64,000 nucleotides of DNA from DASUPK01 sp963736305 (lineage in GTDB: Bacteria > Actinomycetota > Thermoleophilia > Solirubrobacterales > 70-9). The notes under the pieces are model-generated. The model saw only the letters and a list, made by a program, of their open reading frames with translations. It was not told the DNA's origin and did not search any database. The stretch spans positions 372,001-436,000 of the forward strand of contig CAVTOD010000007.1 in NCBI GenBank assembly GCA_963736305.1, written 5' to 3'. Positions 32,893 through 41,705 of the stretch are shown piece after piece. Both the position numbers and the translations under genes were made by a program. The first letter of the stretch is position 1. Each line of letters begins with the position of its first letter.

Positions 32893-33480
32893 ATCGCATC
32901 ACGTCCCCTGACAACCGAGCGGGCCGGCGAGCGCCGCGCCCAGCTCCTCACCGCCGCGCTCGAGGTCTTCGGCGACCGGGACTTCGACGAGGTCTCCGTC
33001 GACGAGGTCGCGGAGGCCGCCGGCGTCTCCCACGGCCTGGTCTTCCAGTACTTCGGCAGCAAGAAGGGCGTCTACGTCGCCTGCCTGGAGCCGCTGATCG
33101 AGGGCTTTCGATCGCGCGTCGAACCCGATCCGGAGCTCCCACCGGTCGAGCGCCTGCGCGCCGGGCTCCGCAATTTCGCCGATGCGATCAGCGAGCATCC
33201 GGCCGGTTACCGCTCGCTGATGACCCGGGCGACCGGCTTCAGTGAGGTCCGAGAGGCGCTCGAGCGCGCGCGCTGGTGGCGAGTCTCCCGGCTCGCCGAG
33301 GCGATGGGGCTTGATCCGGAGGAGCCGGCGGTCCGCGTCGGCCTGCGCGCCTGGACGTCCTACGTCGAGGCGGCGATGCTCACCTGGCTCGAGCAGGGAT
33401 CGCCGGAGCGCGATGAGCTCGTCGAGATGCTCGTACGGGCGCTTGGCGCGACCGCCGAAGGGATCGCGGCTGCCAAGTAG
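32893..33480 (+). CDS. TetR family transcriptional regulator, non-canonical start
   Basis: N-terminal helix-turn-helix: RRAQLLTAALEVFGDRDFDEVSVDEVAEAAGVSHGLVFQYFGSKKGVYVACL; the variable ligand domain follows. The frame contains no ATG, GTG or TTG before 33220, which is past the HTH. After the in-frame stop at 32887-32889 the candidates are ATC 32893 (giving MASRPLTTERAGERR, 5 nt after the -10) and CTG 32908. A GTG at 32886 begins another frame, so a one-base error near the 5' end is also possible. Divergent from the copper gene, and probably autoregulated through the two dyads. Confidence 0.8.
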   Translation: MASRPLTTERAGERRAQLLTAALEVFGDRDFDEVSVDEVAEAAGVSHGLVFQYFGSKKGVYVACLEPLIEGFRSRVEPDPELPPVERLRAGLRNFADAISEHPAGYRSLMTRATGFSEVREALERARWWRVSRLAEAMGLDPEEPAVRVGLRAWTSYVEAAMLTWLEQGSPERDELVEMLVRALGATAEGIAAAK

Positions 33481-33529
33481 GACCCCGGCGCTGAGCTCCC
33501 GGCACGGCCGGGGCGGGTAGGGCGCTCGC

Positions 33530-33535
33530 TATCGT
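33530..33535 (+). promoter_or_regulatory. -10 element (TATCGT) of a leaderless promoter for uvrB
   Basis: TATCGT ends 7 nt before the uvrB ATG; no ribosome binding site between. Confidence 0.5.
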
Positions 33536-33542
33536 CATCGCG

Positions 33543-35537
33543 ATGCCGAAGTTCAAGCTCAATCCCGCCTACACGCCGACGGCTGACCAACCCAAGGCGA
33601 TTGAGGGCCTCGCCGAGGGGCTCGACTCGAAGGAGCGGGTCCAGACGCTGCTGGGCGCGACCGGCACCGGTAAGACGTTCACGATGGCGGCGACCATCGA
33701 GCGCGTCCAGCGCCCGGCTCTGGTGATCGCGCACAACAAGACCCTGGCGGCGCAGCTCTGCAACGAGTTCCGCGAGTTCTTCCCGGACAACGCCGTCGAG
33801 TATTTCGTCAGCTACTACGACTACTACCAGCCCGAGGCCTACGTCCCGGCGCAGGACCTCTACATCGAGAAGGACTCCTCGATCAACGACGAGATCGACC
33901 GGCTCCGCCACTCCGCCACCGCATCGCTCTTCGCCCGCGACGACGTGATCATCGTCGCCTCGGTCTCGTGCATCTACGGGATCGGCTCGCCGGACCTCTA
34001 CCGAGAGCAGATGCAGCTCTTCAAGGTGGGCGACTGGATCGATCGTCAGGACGTCTTCCGAAAGCTGGTCGGGATGCAGTACCGCCGCAACGACCAGAAC
34101 CTGACACGCGGGGCCTTCCGCGCGCGCGGTGAGGTGCTCGAGATCTTCCCGGCGTACGCCGAGTCGGCGTACCGGATCCAGCTCTTCGGTGACGAGATCG
34201 AGGCGATTCAGCACTTCGACCCGCTTACCGGCGAGATCCTCGACGTGATCGACCACGTCTCGGTCTGGCCGGCGAGCCACTACGTGGTCAAGGAGGAGAC
34301 GATGGAGCGCGCGGTCGACGAGATCGAGCGCGAGATGCGCAACCAGGTCGCCCACTTCGAGGAGCACGGCAAGCAGCTGGAGGCGCACCGCCTCCAGCAG
34401 CGGACCCGCTACGACATGGAGATGATGCGCGAGCTGGGCTTCTGCCCGGGCATCGAGAACTACTCGCGGATCCTCGATGGCCGCCCGCCGGGCAGCCCGC
34501 CCTACACGCTGATCGATTACTTCCCGGACGACTTCGTCCTCTTCGTCGACGAGTCCCACCAGACGATCCCGCAGCTCGGCGGAATGTACGAGGGCGACTT
34601 CTCCCGGAAGTCGACCCTGGTGGACTTCGGCTTCCGCCTCCCGAGCGCCGTCGACAACCGGCCCCTCAAGTTCGACGAGTTCCTCGATCGCGTCAAGCAG
34701 ATGGTGCTGGTCTCCGCGACGCCGGGGCCGTGGGAGCGGGCCGAGTCGACGCGGATCGTCGAGCAGATCGTCCGCCCGACCGGAATCGTCGATCCCGAGG
34801 TAGAGGTCCGCGAGACCAAGAACCAGATCGACGACCTGATGAACGAGGTCCGGGTCCGCGCCGAGAAGGACGAGCGGGTGCTGGTCACGACCCTGACGAA
34901 GAAGATGGCCGAGGACCTGACCGAGTACCTGCTCGAGCACGGCTTCCGCGTCCGCTACCTCCACTCCGAGATCGACACGCTGGAGCGGATCCAGATCATC
35001 CGCGAGCTGCGGCTCGGCGAGTACGACGTGCTCGTCGGGGTCAACCTGCTGCGCGAGGGCCTCGACCTCCCGGAGGTCTCGCTGGTCGCGATCCTCGACG
35101 CCGACAAGGAGGGTTTCCTCCGCGGCGAGACCAGCCTGATCCAGACGATCGGCCGCGCAGCGCGGAACGTCGAGGGCCGGGTGCTGATGTACGCGGACAA
35201 GGAGACCGACGCGATGCGCAAGGCGCTCGGCGAGACCGACCGCCGCCGCGCGATCCAGCTCGCCTACAACGAGGAGCACGGCATCACCGCCGCGACCGTC
35301 GTCAAGGGCATCTCCGACATGGCCGAGTTCCTGGCGATGGAGTCGAACGCGCCGAAGCGGCGCCGTCGCCGCCGCGAGGAGACCGCGACCAAGACTCCCG
35401 AGGAGCTCGAGAAGATCGTGATCGAGCTCGAGGAGGAGATGCTGGCCGCCGCCGACGACCTCCGCTTCGAGGAGGCCGCTCGCATCCGCGACGAGCTCAA
35501 GGAGCTCCGCGCGGACCTGGACGCGATCCGGGCCTAG
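33543..35537 (+). CDS. uvrB: Excinuclease ABC subunit B
   Basis: Damage verification in nucleotide excision repair. Walker A GATGTGKTFT, beta-hairpin YYDYYQPEAYVP, DESH helicase box in LFVDESHQTIPQ, and the C-terminal UVR domain (EEMLAAADDLRFEEAARIRDELKEL) for UvrC contact. 664 residues, full length. uvrA lies 11 kb downstream; uvrC is not in the window. Confidence 0.97.
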   Translation: MPKFKLNPAYTPTADQPKAIEGLAEGLDSKERVQTLLGATGTGKTFTMAATIERVQRPALVIAHNKTLAAQLCNEFREFFPDNAVEYFVSYYDYYQPEAYVPAQDLYIEKDSSINDEIDRLRHSATASLFARDDVIIVASVSCIYGIGSPDLYREQMQLFKVGDWIDRQDVFRKLVGMQYRRNDQNLTRGAFRARGEVLEIFPAYAESAYRIQLFGDEIEAIQHFDPLTGEILDVIDHVSVWPASHYVVKEETMERAVDEIEREMRNQVAHFEEHGKQLEAHRLQQRTRYDMEMMRELGFCPGIENYSRILDGRPPGSPPYTLIDYFPDDFVLFVDESHQTIPQLGGMYEGDFSRKSTLVDFGFRLPSAVDNRPLKFDEFLDRVKQMVLVSATPGPWERAESTRIVEQIVRPTGIVDPEVEVRETKNQIDDLMNEVRVRAEKDERVLVTTLTKKMAEDLTEYLLEHGFRVRYLHSEIDTLERIQIIRELRLGEYDVLVGVNLLREGLDLPEVSLVAILDADKEGFLRGETSLIQTIGRAARNVEGRVLMYADKETDAMRKALGETDRRRAIQLAYNEEHGITAATVVKGISDMAEFLAMESNAPKRRRRRREETATKTPEELEKIVIELEEEMLAAADDLRFEEAARIRDELKELRADLDAIRA

Positions 35538-35552
35538 CCGGATCGCAGCCGC

Positions 35553-35987
35553 CTACATCTGCCCGTGAATTCGCGCGGACCAATCCGGTCCGGAGCAGAA
35601 GACCTCGATGCGGAAGCCATCGGGGTCGAAGACGAAGAATGCGTAGTAGCCCGGGATGTCGCTGTCCTCCTCGGGCGAGCAGTGGATCCGATCGCCCCGC
35701 CGTAGACACCGCTCATATGCCGCGTCCACCTCTTCGCTGGTGTCGACCTCGAACGCAAGGTGCTCGAGCCCGACGTCGTAGTAGCGATGGGCGCCGCCGT
35801 CGGCCGGGCGAAGCCCGAGCGATTCCTCTCCGAAGTGCAGATAGACGACCTCCTCGGTGCCCCGGTAGGTCGGGTAGCGCTCTAACTCCCTCAATCCCAG
35901 GGGTCCCAGGACGTCCAGGTAGAAGGCAAGCGAACGCTTGACGTCGCTGACGGCAAGGTCGAGGTGCTGGATTCCGCGGCCGGGCAT
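35553..35987 (-). CDS. VOC family (glyoxalase-like) protein
   Basis: 144 residues from MPGRGIQHLDLAVSDVKRSLAFYLDVLG. Single VOC module with metal-ligand candidates in IQHLDLAV, LEHLAFEVDT and FRIEVFCSG. Substrate unknown. 4 nt downstream of msrA on the same strand, so probably cotranscribed. A longer N terminus would overlap msrA and is not supported. Confidence 0.82.
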   Translation of the reverse strand: MPGRGIQHLDLAVSDVKRSLAFYLDVLGPLGLRELERYPTYRGTEEVVYLHFGEESLGLRPADGGAHRYYDVGLEHLAFEVDTSEEVDAAYERCLRRGDRIHCSPEEDSDIPGYYAFFVFDPDGFRIEVFCSGPDWSARIHGQM

Positions 35988-35991
35988 CCGG

Positions 35992-36471
35992 TCAGCCCGC
36001 GATCTCGGAGCGCGGGAATTGAGATCCGCTCGGATAGCGCTGGAGGTAGTTCTGATCTTCGGCCGGTGCCTCCCAGAATGGACCCGCATCGCTGATCTTG
36101 GTCACGACCTTGCCGGGCCAGATCCCGGCGCCGTCCGCGTCCGCGATCGTCCGCGCCGCGACCTTGCGCTGCTCGCCGGTCGTGCAGAAGATCTCCGAGC
36201 GGTAGTCGGAGCCGACGAGCGCCTCGCCGAGGTCGGGCCGGTGGATCTGCAGGAAGAACTCGACGAGCTCCCGGTATGAGATGCGATCTGGATCGAAGAC
36301 GACCTCGACTGCCTCGGCGTGACCCGAATGGTCCTCGTCCGTCGGGCTGTCGTTCTCTCCGCCGGTGTATCCGGCCCGTGTCGAGATGACCCCGTCGCGG
36401 CTGCGCAGCAACTCCTGCGCGGGCCAGAAGCAGCCTCCCGCGAGGATCACGGTCTCGGTCGTCTCGGTCAT
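35992..36471 (-). CDS. msrA: Peptide methionine sulfoxide reductase MsrA
   Basis: Reduces methionine-S-sulfoxide in oxidised proteins. The catalytic Cys is in AGGCFWPAQELL, followed by GYTGGENDSPT and HSGHAEAVEVVFDP. About 159 residues from the ATG at 36471 (MTETTETVILAGG); an ATG eight codons earlier is also possible. Upstream of a VOC gene in the same operon. Confidence 0.92.
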   Translation of the reverse strand: MTETTETVILAGGCFWPAQELLRSRDGVISTRAGYTGGENDSPTDEDHSGHAEAVEVVFDPDRISYRELVEFFLQIHRPDLGEALVGSDYRSEIFCTTGEQRKVAARTIADADGAGIWPGKVVTKISDAGPFWEAPAEDQNYLQRYPSGSQFPRSEIAG

Positions 36472-36515
36472 CGCGTTCGTCCGTGGATCGGCCACGAAGA
36501 CTAGTCCCGGAAGGC

Positions 36516-37160
36516 CTAGGCCTCGAGAAAGCGCAATACCGCCAGCACGCGGCGGTGATCCTCGCTGCTGGCGGTGAGGCCGATCTTCCCGAAGATGCTG
36601 GTGACGTGCTTCTCCACGGCGCGCTCGGTGACGACGAGGTGCGCAGCGATCGCGGCATTCGTGCGTCCCTCCGCCATCAGGCCCAGGACCTCCCGCTCGC
36701 GCGGGGTCAGCTCCTCCAAGGGGCCGTCATCGCGCGCCCGGCCCATAAGCACCGAGACGACCTCGGGATCGAGCGCCGACCCACCCGTGCCGACCCGCTG
36801 GACAGCGTCGGCGAACGCGGTCACGTCCGAGACCCGGTCCTTGAGCAGGTAGCCGAGGCCTTCGGCGTTCTCGGCGAGCAGCTCCTGCGCGTAGGAGGGC
36901 TCGACGTAGGCGGAGAGGACGAGGACGCCGACGCCCGGCAGCTCGGCCCGGATCTCCTTGGCCGCCCGCAGTCCCTCGTCGGTCTGGGTGGGCGGCATGC
37001 GGACGTCGACGACGGCGAGGTCGGGCTTGTGGGCCCTCACCTTCCTCAGCAGGTCGTCGGCGTCGCCCGCCTGGCCCACGACGTCGTGACCGGCGTCCTG
37101 GAGCAGCCGCGCCACGCCTTCGCGCAGCAGCACCGAGTCCTCGGCGACGACGACTCGCAT
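36516..37160 (-). CDS. NarL/LuxR family two-component response regulator
   Basis: Receiver domain (VVVAEDSVLLREGVARLL, phospho-Asp in LAVVDVRMPP, LVLSAY, GYLLKD) and a C-terminal LuxR helix-turn-helix (LTPREREVLGLMAEGRTNAAIAAHLVVTERAVEKHV). 214 residues, intact. The ATG overlaps the stop of the histidine-kinase remnant (ATGA). The kinase has lost its N-terminal half, so this regulator is effectively orphaned. Confidence 0.92.
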   Translation of the reverse strand: MRVVVAEDSVLLREGVARLLQDAGHDVVGQAGDADDLLRKVRAHKPDLAVVDVRMPPTQTDEGLRAAKEIRAELPGVGVLVLSAYVEPSYAQELLAENAEGLGYLLKDRVSDVTAFADAVQRVGTGGSALDPEVVSVLMGRARDDGPLEELTPREREVLGLMAEGRTNAAIAAHLVVTERAVEKHVTSIFGKIGLTASSEDHRRVLAVLRFLEA

Positions 37161-37558
37161 CAGGCGGCCCCGCTCAGGGGGATGTCGGCATGGACAATCG
37201 TGCCGCCGCTCGCCGGATCCTCCACCCGCAGTCGGCCGTCGAGCGCGGCGACCCGGTCCGCGAGGCCGCGCAGGCCGGAGCCTGCCGGATCCGCGCCGCC
37301 TCGCCCGTCGTCCTTGATCTCGACGACCAGCTTCCCGTTGTCGCGTTTGATTCCCACCTCGGCCCGTTCGGCGCCGGCGTGACGGCCGACATTGGTGAGA
37401 GCCTCGGAGACGACGAAGTAGGCGGCCGCCTCGACGGGTTCCGGAAGACGGCCCTCGACCGAGGCGTCGAGCTCGACCGGTAGCGGAGCCCGCTGGGCGA
37501 GCGACTCGACCGCCGCCTCGAGCCCGCGGTCGCTCAGGATCGCCGGGTGGATCCCGCC
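37160..37558 (-). pseudogene. C-terminal half of a NarL-type sensor histidine kinase (truncated)
   Basis: Reading on from the deletion junction gives GIHPAILSDRGLEAAVESLA, then EAAAYFVVSEALTNVGRHA (N box), KDDGRGG and GLRGLADRVAALDG: the ATP-binding domain of a HisKA_3-type kinase. The phospho-His helix and all sensor and membrane parts are missing. Upstream, the sequence passes directly into a truncated MFS gene in another frame. A GTG at 37357 could still start a short fragment. Confidence 0.85.
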
Positions 37559-37944
37559 GTGATCAGGGCGAGCGTCGTGGGGAAGGCCATGCCGGCGGCC
37601 AGTCCGCCCACGAGCCGTGCCACGAAGAGCACCCCGAGCGAAGGAGCGAACGCGGCGAGCAGCGATGCCGGGATTGCCAGGCCGGTGCCCGCGATGAGCA
37701 TCATCTTGCGCCCGTAGCGGTCGCCGAGCGCGCCGAAGTAGAGAACCGACGCGGCGAGCCCCAACGAGTAGCCCACGGCGACGAGGTCGAGCCCCGTCTG
37801 CCCGGCATCGAATGCCTTCCCGATGTCCGGCAGCGCCACGTTGGCGACCGCCAGGTTCAGGTTGGCGACTGCGGCTACGAGGATCAGTGCGGTGAGGACG
37901 ACAGGCGCGCGCTCGGGCGCCTGAGCCTTCTCGGACGCGTTCAC
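37534..37944 (-). pseudogene. N-terminal fragment of an MFS transporter (truncated at a deletion junction)
   Basis: 137 codons: LTALILVAAVANLNLAVANVALPDIG, LGALGD-type loop FGALGDRYGRKMML, and VARLVGGLAAGMAFPTTLALITA, about four membrane helices of a 12-14-helix DHA2-type exporter. After ITA the frame enters histidine-kinase sequence and stops within five codons. TACGGT lies 9 nt before the GTG start. Not expected to transport. Confidence 0.82.
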
Positions 37945-37975
37945 TCGCAGGCCACCGTACCGGGGAGGACGGCGC

Positions 37976-38593
37976 CTAGTGGAGTGTCTGGTAGGTGAAG
38001 TAGACGATCACGATCAGGTTGACGAGCCAGGCATTTCCAGTGAGCCACTCGCGAATCCCCGGCATGGCCTCACGAGCACGACGGCCGAGCAGGAGGTATG
38101 CCGTGATCGGGATCGCCAGGAGCCCGACGGTCGCAACGAGCAGCGCCCAGCCATGGATCTCGGTCATGTGGTGATCGTGGAGGTAGTTGACCGTCGCGAT
38201 CACCGCGATGATGTCGGTCGGCATCAGCAGGATGAGCAGGAAGCCGAGGCTGAATGCGCGTTTCGGCTCGGCCTCCTGCAGCGCGCTCATCCACTTCGGG
38301 ACCTTCGCCGTTCCCCGTCCGCGAAAGACGTGGATGCCCAGCAGCACGAGCAGGCCCGCCACCACGTAGTCGGCGGTGGTCGGCCCGCCGCCCCCGCGCG
38401 CGCTGATGTGCAGCGCGCGAACCAGCACGTACCAAATCACCACCGAAGTGCAGACCCCCAGCGCCGCGCCAACCAGCATGGCCGCCGAGTTCATGACGGG
38501 CTTGCGGCTCGTCACGAGGAAGATCGAGGTGAGGATCTGCGGGCCCATCACCATGATCAGGGCCAGCGGGAGGATGTGGAGTCGAGTGTCCAC
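37976..38593 (-). CDS. GAP (Sap, sulfolipid-1-addressing) family membrane protein
   Basis: 205 residues, about six membrane helices. Starts LHILPLALIMVMGPQILTSIFLVTSRKP, typical of GAP/Sap proteins, with FSLGFLLILLMPTDIIAVIATV later. In mycobacteria relatives help export glycolipids; the role here is unknown. The GTG at 38593 is chosen because the long reading upstream is antisense to the next gene. Confidence 0.78.
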   Translation of the reverse strand: MDTRLHILPLALIMVMGPQILTSIFLVTSRKPVMNSAAMLVGAALGVCTSVVIWYVLVRALHISARGGGGPTTADYVVAGLLVLLGIHVFRGRGTAKVPKWMSALQEAEPKRAFSLGFLLILLMPTDIIAVIATVNYLHDHHMTEIHGWALLVATVGLLAIPITAYLLLGRRAREAMPGIREWLTGNAWLVNLIVIVYFTYQTLH

Positions 38594-38631
38594 GGGCGGT
38601 TGTGGCGGCGCGGCGTTCTTGCGTTCGCCAT

Positions 38632-38637
38632 TACCCT
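38632..38637 (+). promoter_or_regulatory. -10 element (TACCCT) of a leaderless promoter for the coiled-coil gene
   Basis: TACCCT ends 8 nt before the ATG at 38646. Confidence 0.45.
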
Positions 38638-38645
38638 TGCAGGCG

Positions 38646-39179
38646 ATGACCGAGGGACACGCAGACGAGCTTGCGGCCAAGGCGGCGGACGCCGTTCGCA
38701 GCGTGCTCGCCGAGGCGGAGACAAAGGCCGGCGAGATCATTCGCCGGGCGGAGGACGAGGCGGCGAGCATTCGCGATCGCGCCCAGGCCGAATCCGCCCA
38801 GATCCGCGAGCGAGCCGAAGCCGATGCCCGGGGACAGATCGAGGCCGCGAAGAGGGCGCTCGACGAGCTCGGAGGCACGCTGGTCGCAGCCGCCACCGAG
38901 GCTCTGCCCGCGGCAGAGACGCAGCCCGAGCCAGAGACCGAGCCTGAGCCGGAGCCCGACCCCGCTCCGGAGCCGCCACCCGAGACCCCGGGTGCCCCGG
39001 AGGCTCCAATTTCGCCTCCGGCGGCCAACGGTAACGACGCCGCGGAGCGACTCGTGGCCATGAAGCTGGCGGTCGAGGGCGGGGACGCCGCTGAGATCGA
39101 GGGCGAGCTCGTCGAGAGGTTCGGCCCAGGCGACCGCTCGGAGCTCCTCCGGGACGTGCTCAGCCGAGTTACGAGCTAG
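38646..39179 (+). CDS. Coiled-coil protein with Pro/Glu-rich linker
   Basis: 177 residues. Residues 1-90 are a continuous Ala/Glu/Arg coiled coil (AEAETKAGEIIRRAEDEAASIRDRAQAESAQIRERAEADARG) like DivIVA or ATP-synthase stalk-type helices. Then a PEPETEPEPEPDPAPEPP linker and a short helical C-terminal domain (AAERLVAMKLAVEGGDAAEIEGELVERFG). No signal peptide. Function not recognised. The stop overlaps the stop of the convergent channel gene by 4 nt. Confidence 0.65.
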   Translation: MTEGHADELAAKAADAVRSVLAEAETKAGEIIRRAEDEAASIRDRAQAESAQIRERAEADARGQIEAAKRALDELGGTLVAAATEALPAAETQPEPETEPEPEPDPAPEPPPETPGAPEAPISPPAANGNDAAERLVAMKLAVEGGDAAEIEGELVERFGPGDRSELLRDVLSRVTS

Positions 39180-39916
39180 CCGGACTCTTTACGGTGTCGA
39201 GCGAGCAGTCCTGGCCGCCAGAGGCTGACCAGACCCGCCACGAGCGTGACCAGGAAGATCTGGCCCATCAGCATCTCGAGCCCGGCGAACATCTTTCCCG
39301 GCTGACCCGCCGGCACCAGGTTCCCGTAGCCCGTCGTCGTCAGAGTCGTGTAGCTGAAGAAGAGGAAGTCACCGCTCTTGACGTTCACCCCGGAACCGAA
39401 GAACGGCGTCGACTGAACCTTGTCGATCGCTGCGTACAGGAAGCTGAAGAGAAGGCCCAGGATCGTGTAGACGCTGATCGCGCCGAGGATCGTTCGGAAT
39501 CCAACCTCGGATTCGGCGAGCACCGCGCGGAGGATGGCTCCCGCCGCGATCAGCAGGATGCTGACCACCACGAACGAGCTCACCCCGAGCAGGTGAAGGT
39601 CGTCGAGCAACCTGGCGAGAACGGCGAGCACGACCGCGGCGAGGGCAAGCAATGCCGCTCCGCGAACGACGCCCGGTCGGACACCCGCCCCGGCGAGCCC
39701 GACGACCCCGGCAAGCGCGGCGACGAGCGTCGTCAGCGCGCCGGTCCAGCCCTTGAACTCGGTCAGGGACCCGAGGGCATACGTCGCGATGACCAGGATG
39801 AGGACGAGGCCGAACGCGTTCGCCACCCGTTCGGCGAAATGCCCCCACCGCTCACCCGGCTGGCGAGACATGCCAAGGGCGCTCCCACCGGACCTTGGAT
39901 CCGCTTTGCGAGCCAC
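39176..39916 (-). CDS. Two-pore-helix potassium channel family protein
   Basis: 246 residues. Four hydrophobic helices in the N-terminal half, then an Ion_trans_2 pore: SYTTLTTTGYGNLVPAG contains the K+ selectivity filter TTGYGN, flanked by membrane helices (ILGLLFSFLYAAI and MLMGQIFLVTLVAGLVSLW). No ligand-binding domain. GTG 39916 is the long start; an ATG at 39871 is also plausible. Confidence 0.88.
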   Translation of the reverse strand: MARKADPRSGGSALGMSRQPGERWGHFAERVANAFGLVLILVIATYALGSLTEFKGWTGALTTLVAALAGVVGLAGAGVRPGVVRGAALLALAAVVLAVLARLLDDLHLLGVSSFVVVSILLIAAGAILRAVLAESEVGFRTILGAISVYTILGLLFSFLYAAIDKVQSTPFFGSGVNVKSGDFLFFSYTTLTTTGYGNLVPAGQPGKMFAGLEMLMGQIFLVTLVAGLVSLWRPGLLARHRKESG

Positions 39917-39978
39917 TTCCGTCCGTTCGGGCCGCCGTGCGGCTTTCCTGCCGCTGGGCCGGACGGGCCAGACCTCGG

Positions 39979-41613
39979 TCAGGCGGGTGCCCTGGTCGCG
40001 GCGCCCTCGGGCTCGGCGACGGGCGCGATGCCGGAGGAGGGCAGGTTCCTCGTGAACCAGAGGGAGAGGAGCGCCAGGGCCGCGACCGCCCCGACGGAGA
40101 TGCGCAGCGCATCGAGCTGGGCGTCGCCGTAGTCGGCTGCCACCGCCTCCGCCTGGCTCTGCGAAAGGCCCTTCGAGAGCACCTGTTGCTGGACCTGCGC
40201 GACCGGGACGATGTCGATGCCCTCCTCCGTGTTGGCGGCGATCGTCTCGCGCGCCTGGGCGGGCACCTGGGGGTTGTCGGCGATGTTGTCGTTGAAGCCG
40301 TTGATCAGGTTGAGGATGAGGATCGCGCCGATCAAAGCGGTGCCGAGCGAGGCTCCGAGGTTGAGCGCCGTCCCCTGCAGGCCCCCCGTCTCGCTGGCCT
40401 TGGCGGGGTCGGTCGAGGACATGATCACGTTGCCGAGCTGCGAGGCGAGGAGTCCCCCGCCGGCCCCGACCAGGACCATCGCGATCTTGAACCCGGTGTC
40501 GTTCAGCTTCACATCGAGCGTGGCGAGCATCACGACGGCTCCAGCGCTGATCAGAACCAGGCCCGCCTGCGCGACCGTTCTCGGCGAGCGTCTACCCGCG
40601 ACCTTGGGACCCGTCAGGGCAGCAACCAGCATCGCCAGGGAGAGCGGAAGCAGCCGCTTGCCGGTCTCGAACGCATCCAGTCCGATTACGACCTGCAGGT
40701 AGACCGGGACGACGAAGAAGAGCCCCATCAGCACCAGCTGCTGGCCCATCAGCGTGGTGAGACCGGCGCGAAGCTGCGTGATCTTGAGCAGGCCGGTGTC
40801 AAGGAGGCGGTCAAGCCCGAGCCTGTGCCGGCGCTCCTCCCAGTGGACGAACCCAGCCAGCACTCCGAGCCCAGCCAGGACCATGAAGGGCACCACCGAG
40901 AATCCGAGCGGAGTGATCTCCGTCCCGTTGATCGTCGGAGCTGCGAGCGGCCTCACGAATCCCCACTTGCTGCCCATCAGGATCCCGAAGACGGCCAGTC
41001 CGAGGCCGGCGACTGAGAGCACCGATCCCACGTAGTCCAGCTTGGGTGGCCGTTCCAACTTCGGCGCCTGAGCGATCTGCCCTCGGAGCAGGATGATCAC
41101 GATCACGACCACCGTCTCGCCCGCGAACACGTAGCGCCAGCTGGCGTTGGTCGTCACCCAGCCGCCGATCAGCGGGCCGACCGCGACGGCGACGGCCGTG
41201 ATGCCGCCGATCAGCGCGTAGGCGAGCGCTCGGTCCTTGCCCTCGTAGTTGGCGGCCGTGAGCGCCGCGATTCCTGGGATGACCATGATGGCCCCGAGTC
41301 CCTCGATCCCGGACCAGCCGACCAGCAGGATCGGAAGGCTCGGGCTCAGGGCCGTGGTCAGCGAGCCGATGCCATAGACCGCGAGCCCTATCGCGAACAG
41401 CCGGTTGCGCCCGTAGATGTCGCCGAGCTTGGCCCCGGTCAGCATCAGGGCGGCCATCACGAGCGCGTACAAAGTGATCGCCGCCTGCACTCCCTGGATC
41501 GACGTGTTGAGGTCGGCGGTGATCTGGGAGATCGAGACGTTCATCACGCTCGTGTCGAGCGTCATGACGAACTGACCCGAGGCCAGGATGATGATCGGGA
41601 TCCACTTTCGCAT
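39979..41613 (-). CDS. DHA2-type (14-helix) MFS multidrug efflux transporter
   Basis: 544 residues from MRKWIPIIILASGQFVMTLDTSVMNVSISQITADL. Motif A is GAKLGDIYGRNRLFAIGL and motif C-like GPLIGGWVTTNASWRYVF: EmrB/QacA-type proton-driven export. Substrate unknown. An upstream GTG at 41679 would add 22 basic residues. Divergent from the SHOCT gene. Confidence 0.88.
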   Translation of the reverse strand: MRKWIPIIILASGQFVMTLDTSVMNVSISQITADLNTSIQGVQAAITLYALVMAALMLTGAKLGDIYGRNRLFAIGLAVYGIGSLTTALSPSLPILLVGWSGIEGLGAIMVIPGIAALTAANYEGKDRALAYALIGGITAVAVAVGPLIGGWVTTNASWRYVFAGETVVVIVIILLRGQIAQAPKLERPPKLDYVGSVLSVAGLGLAVFGILMGSKWGFVRPLAAPTINGTEITPLGFSVVPFMVLAGLGVLAGFVHWEERRHRLGLDRLLDTGLLKITQLRAGLTTLMGQQLVLMGLFFVVPVYLQVVIGLDAFETGKRLLPLSLAMLVAALTGPKVAGRRSPRTVAQAGLVLISAGAVVMLATLDVKLNDTGFKIAMVLVGAGGGLLASQLGNVIMSSTDPAKASETGGLQGTALNLGASLGTALIGAILILNLINGFNDNIADNPQVPAQARETIAANTEEGIDIVPVAQVQQQVLSKGLSQSQAEAVAADYGDAQLDALRISVGAVAALALLSLWFTRNLPSSGIAPVAEPEGAATRAPA

Positions 41614-41705
41614 GAGCGAGGTTCTGACGATCCTTTCACGCCTCCGCTGGGGGATACTCAGCAGTGCAGCAACGGCCACGACTCAATCCCGAGGAGGGAC
41701 CCTTG

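Noticed and set aside
39822..39840. Third copy of the uvrA/udg element (GCCACCCGTTC)
   Set aside because: Only the central few bases match; the GCTCCGC and AGGAGC blocks are absent.
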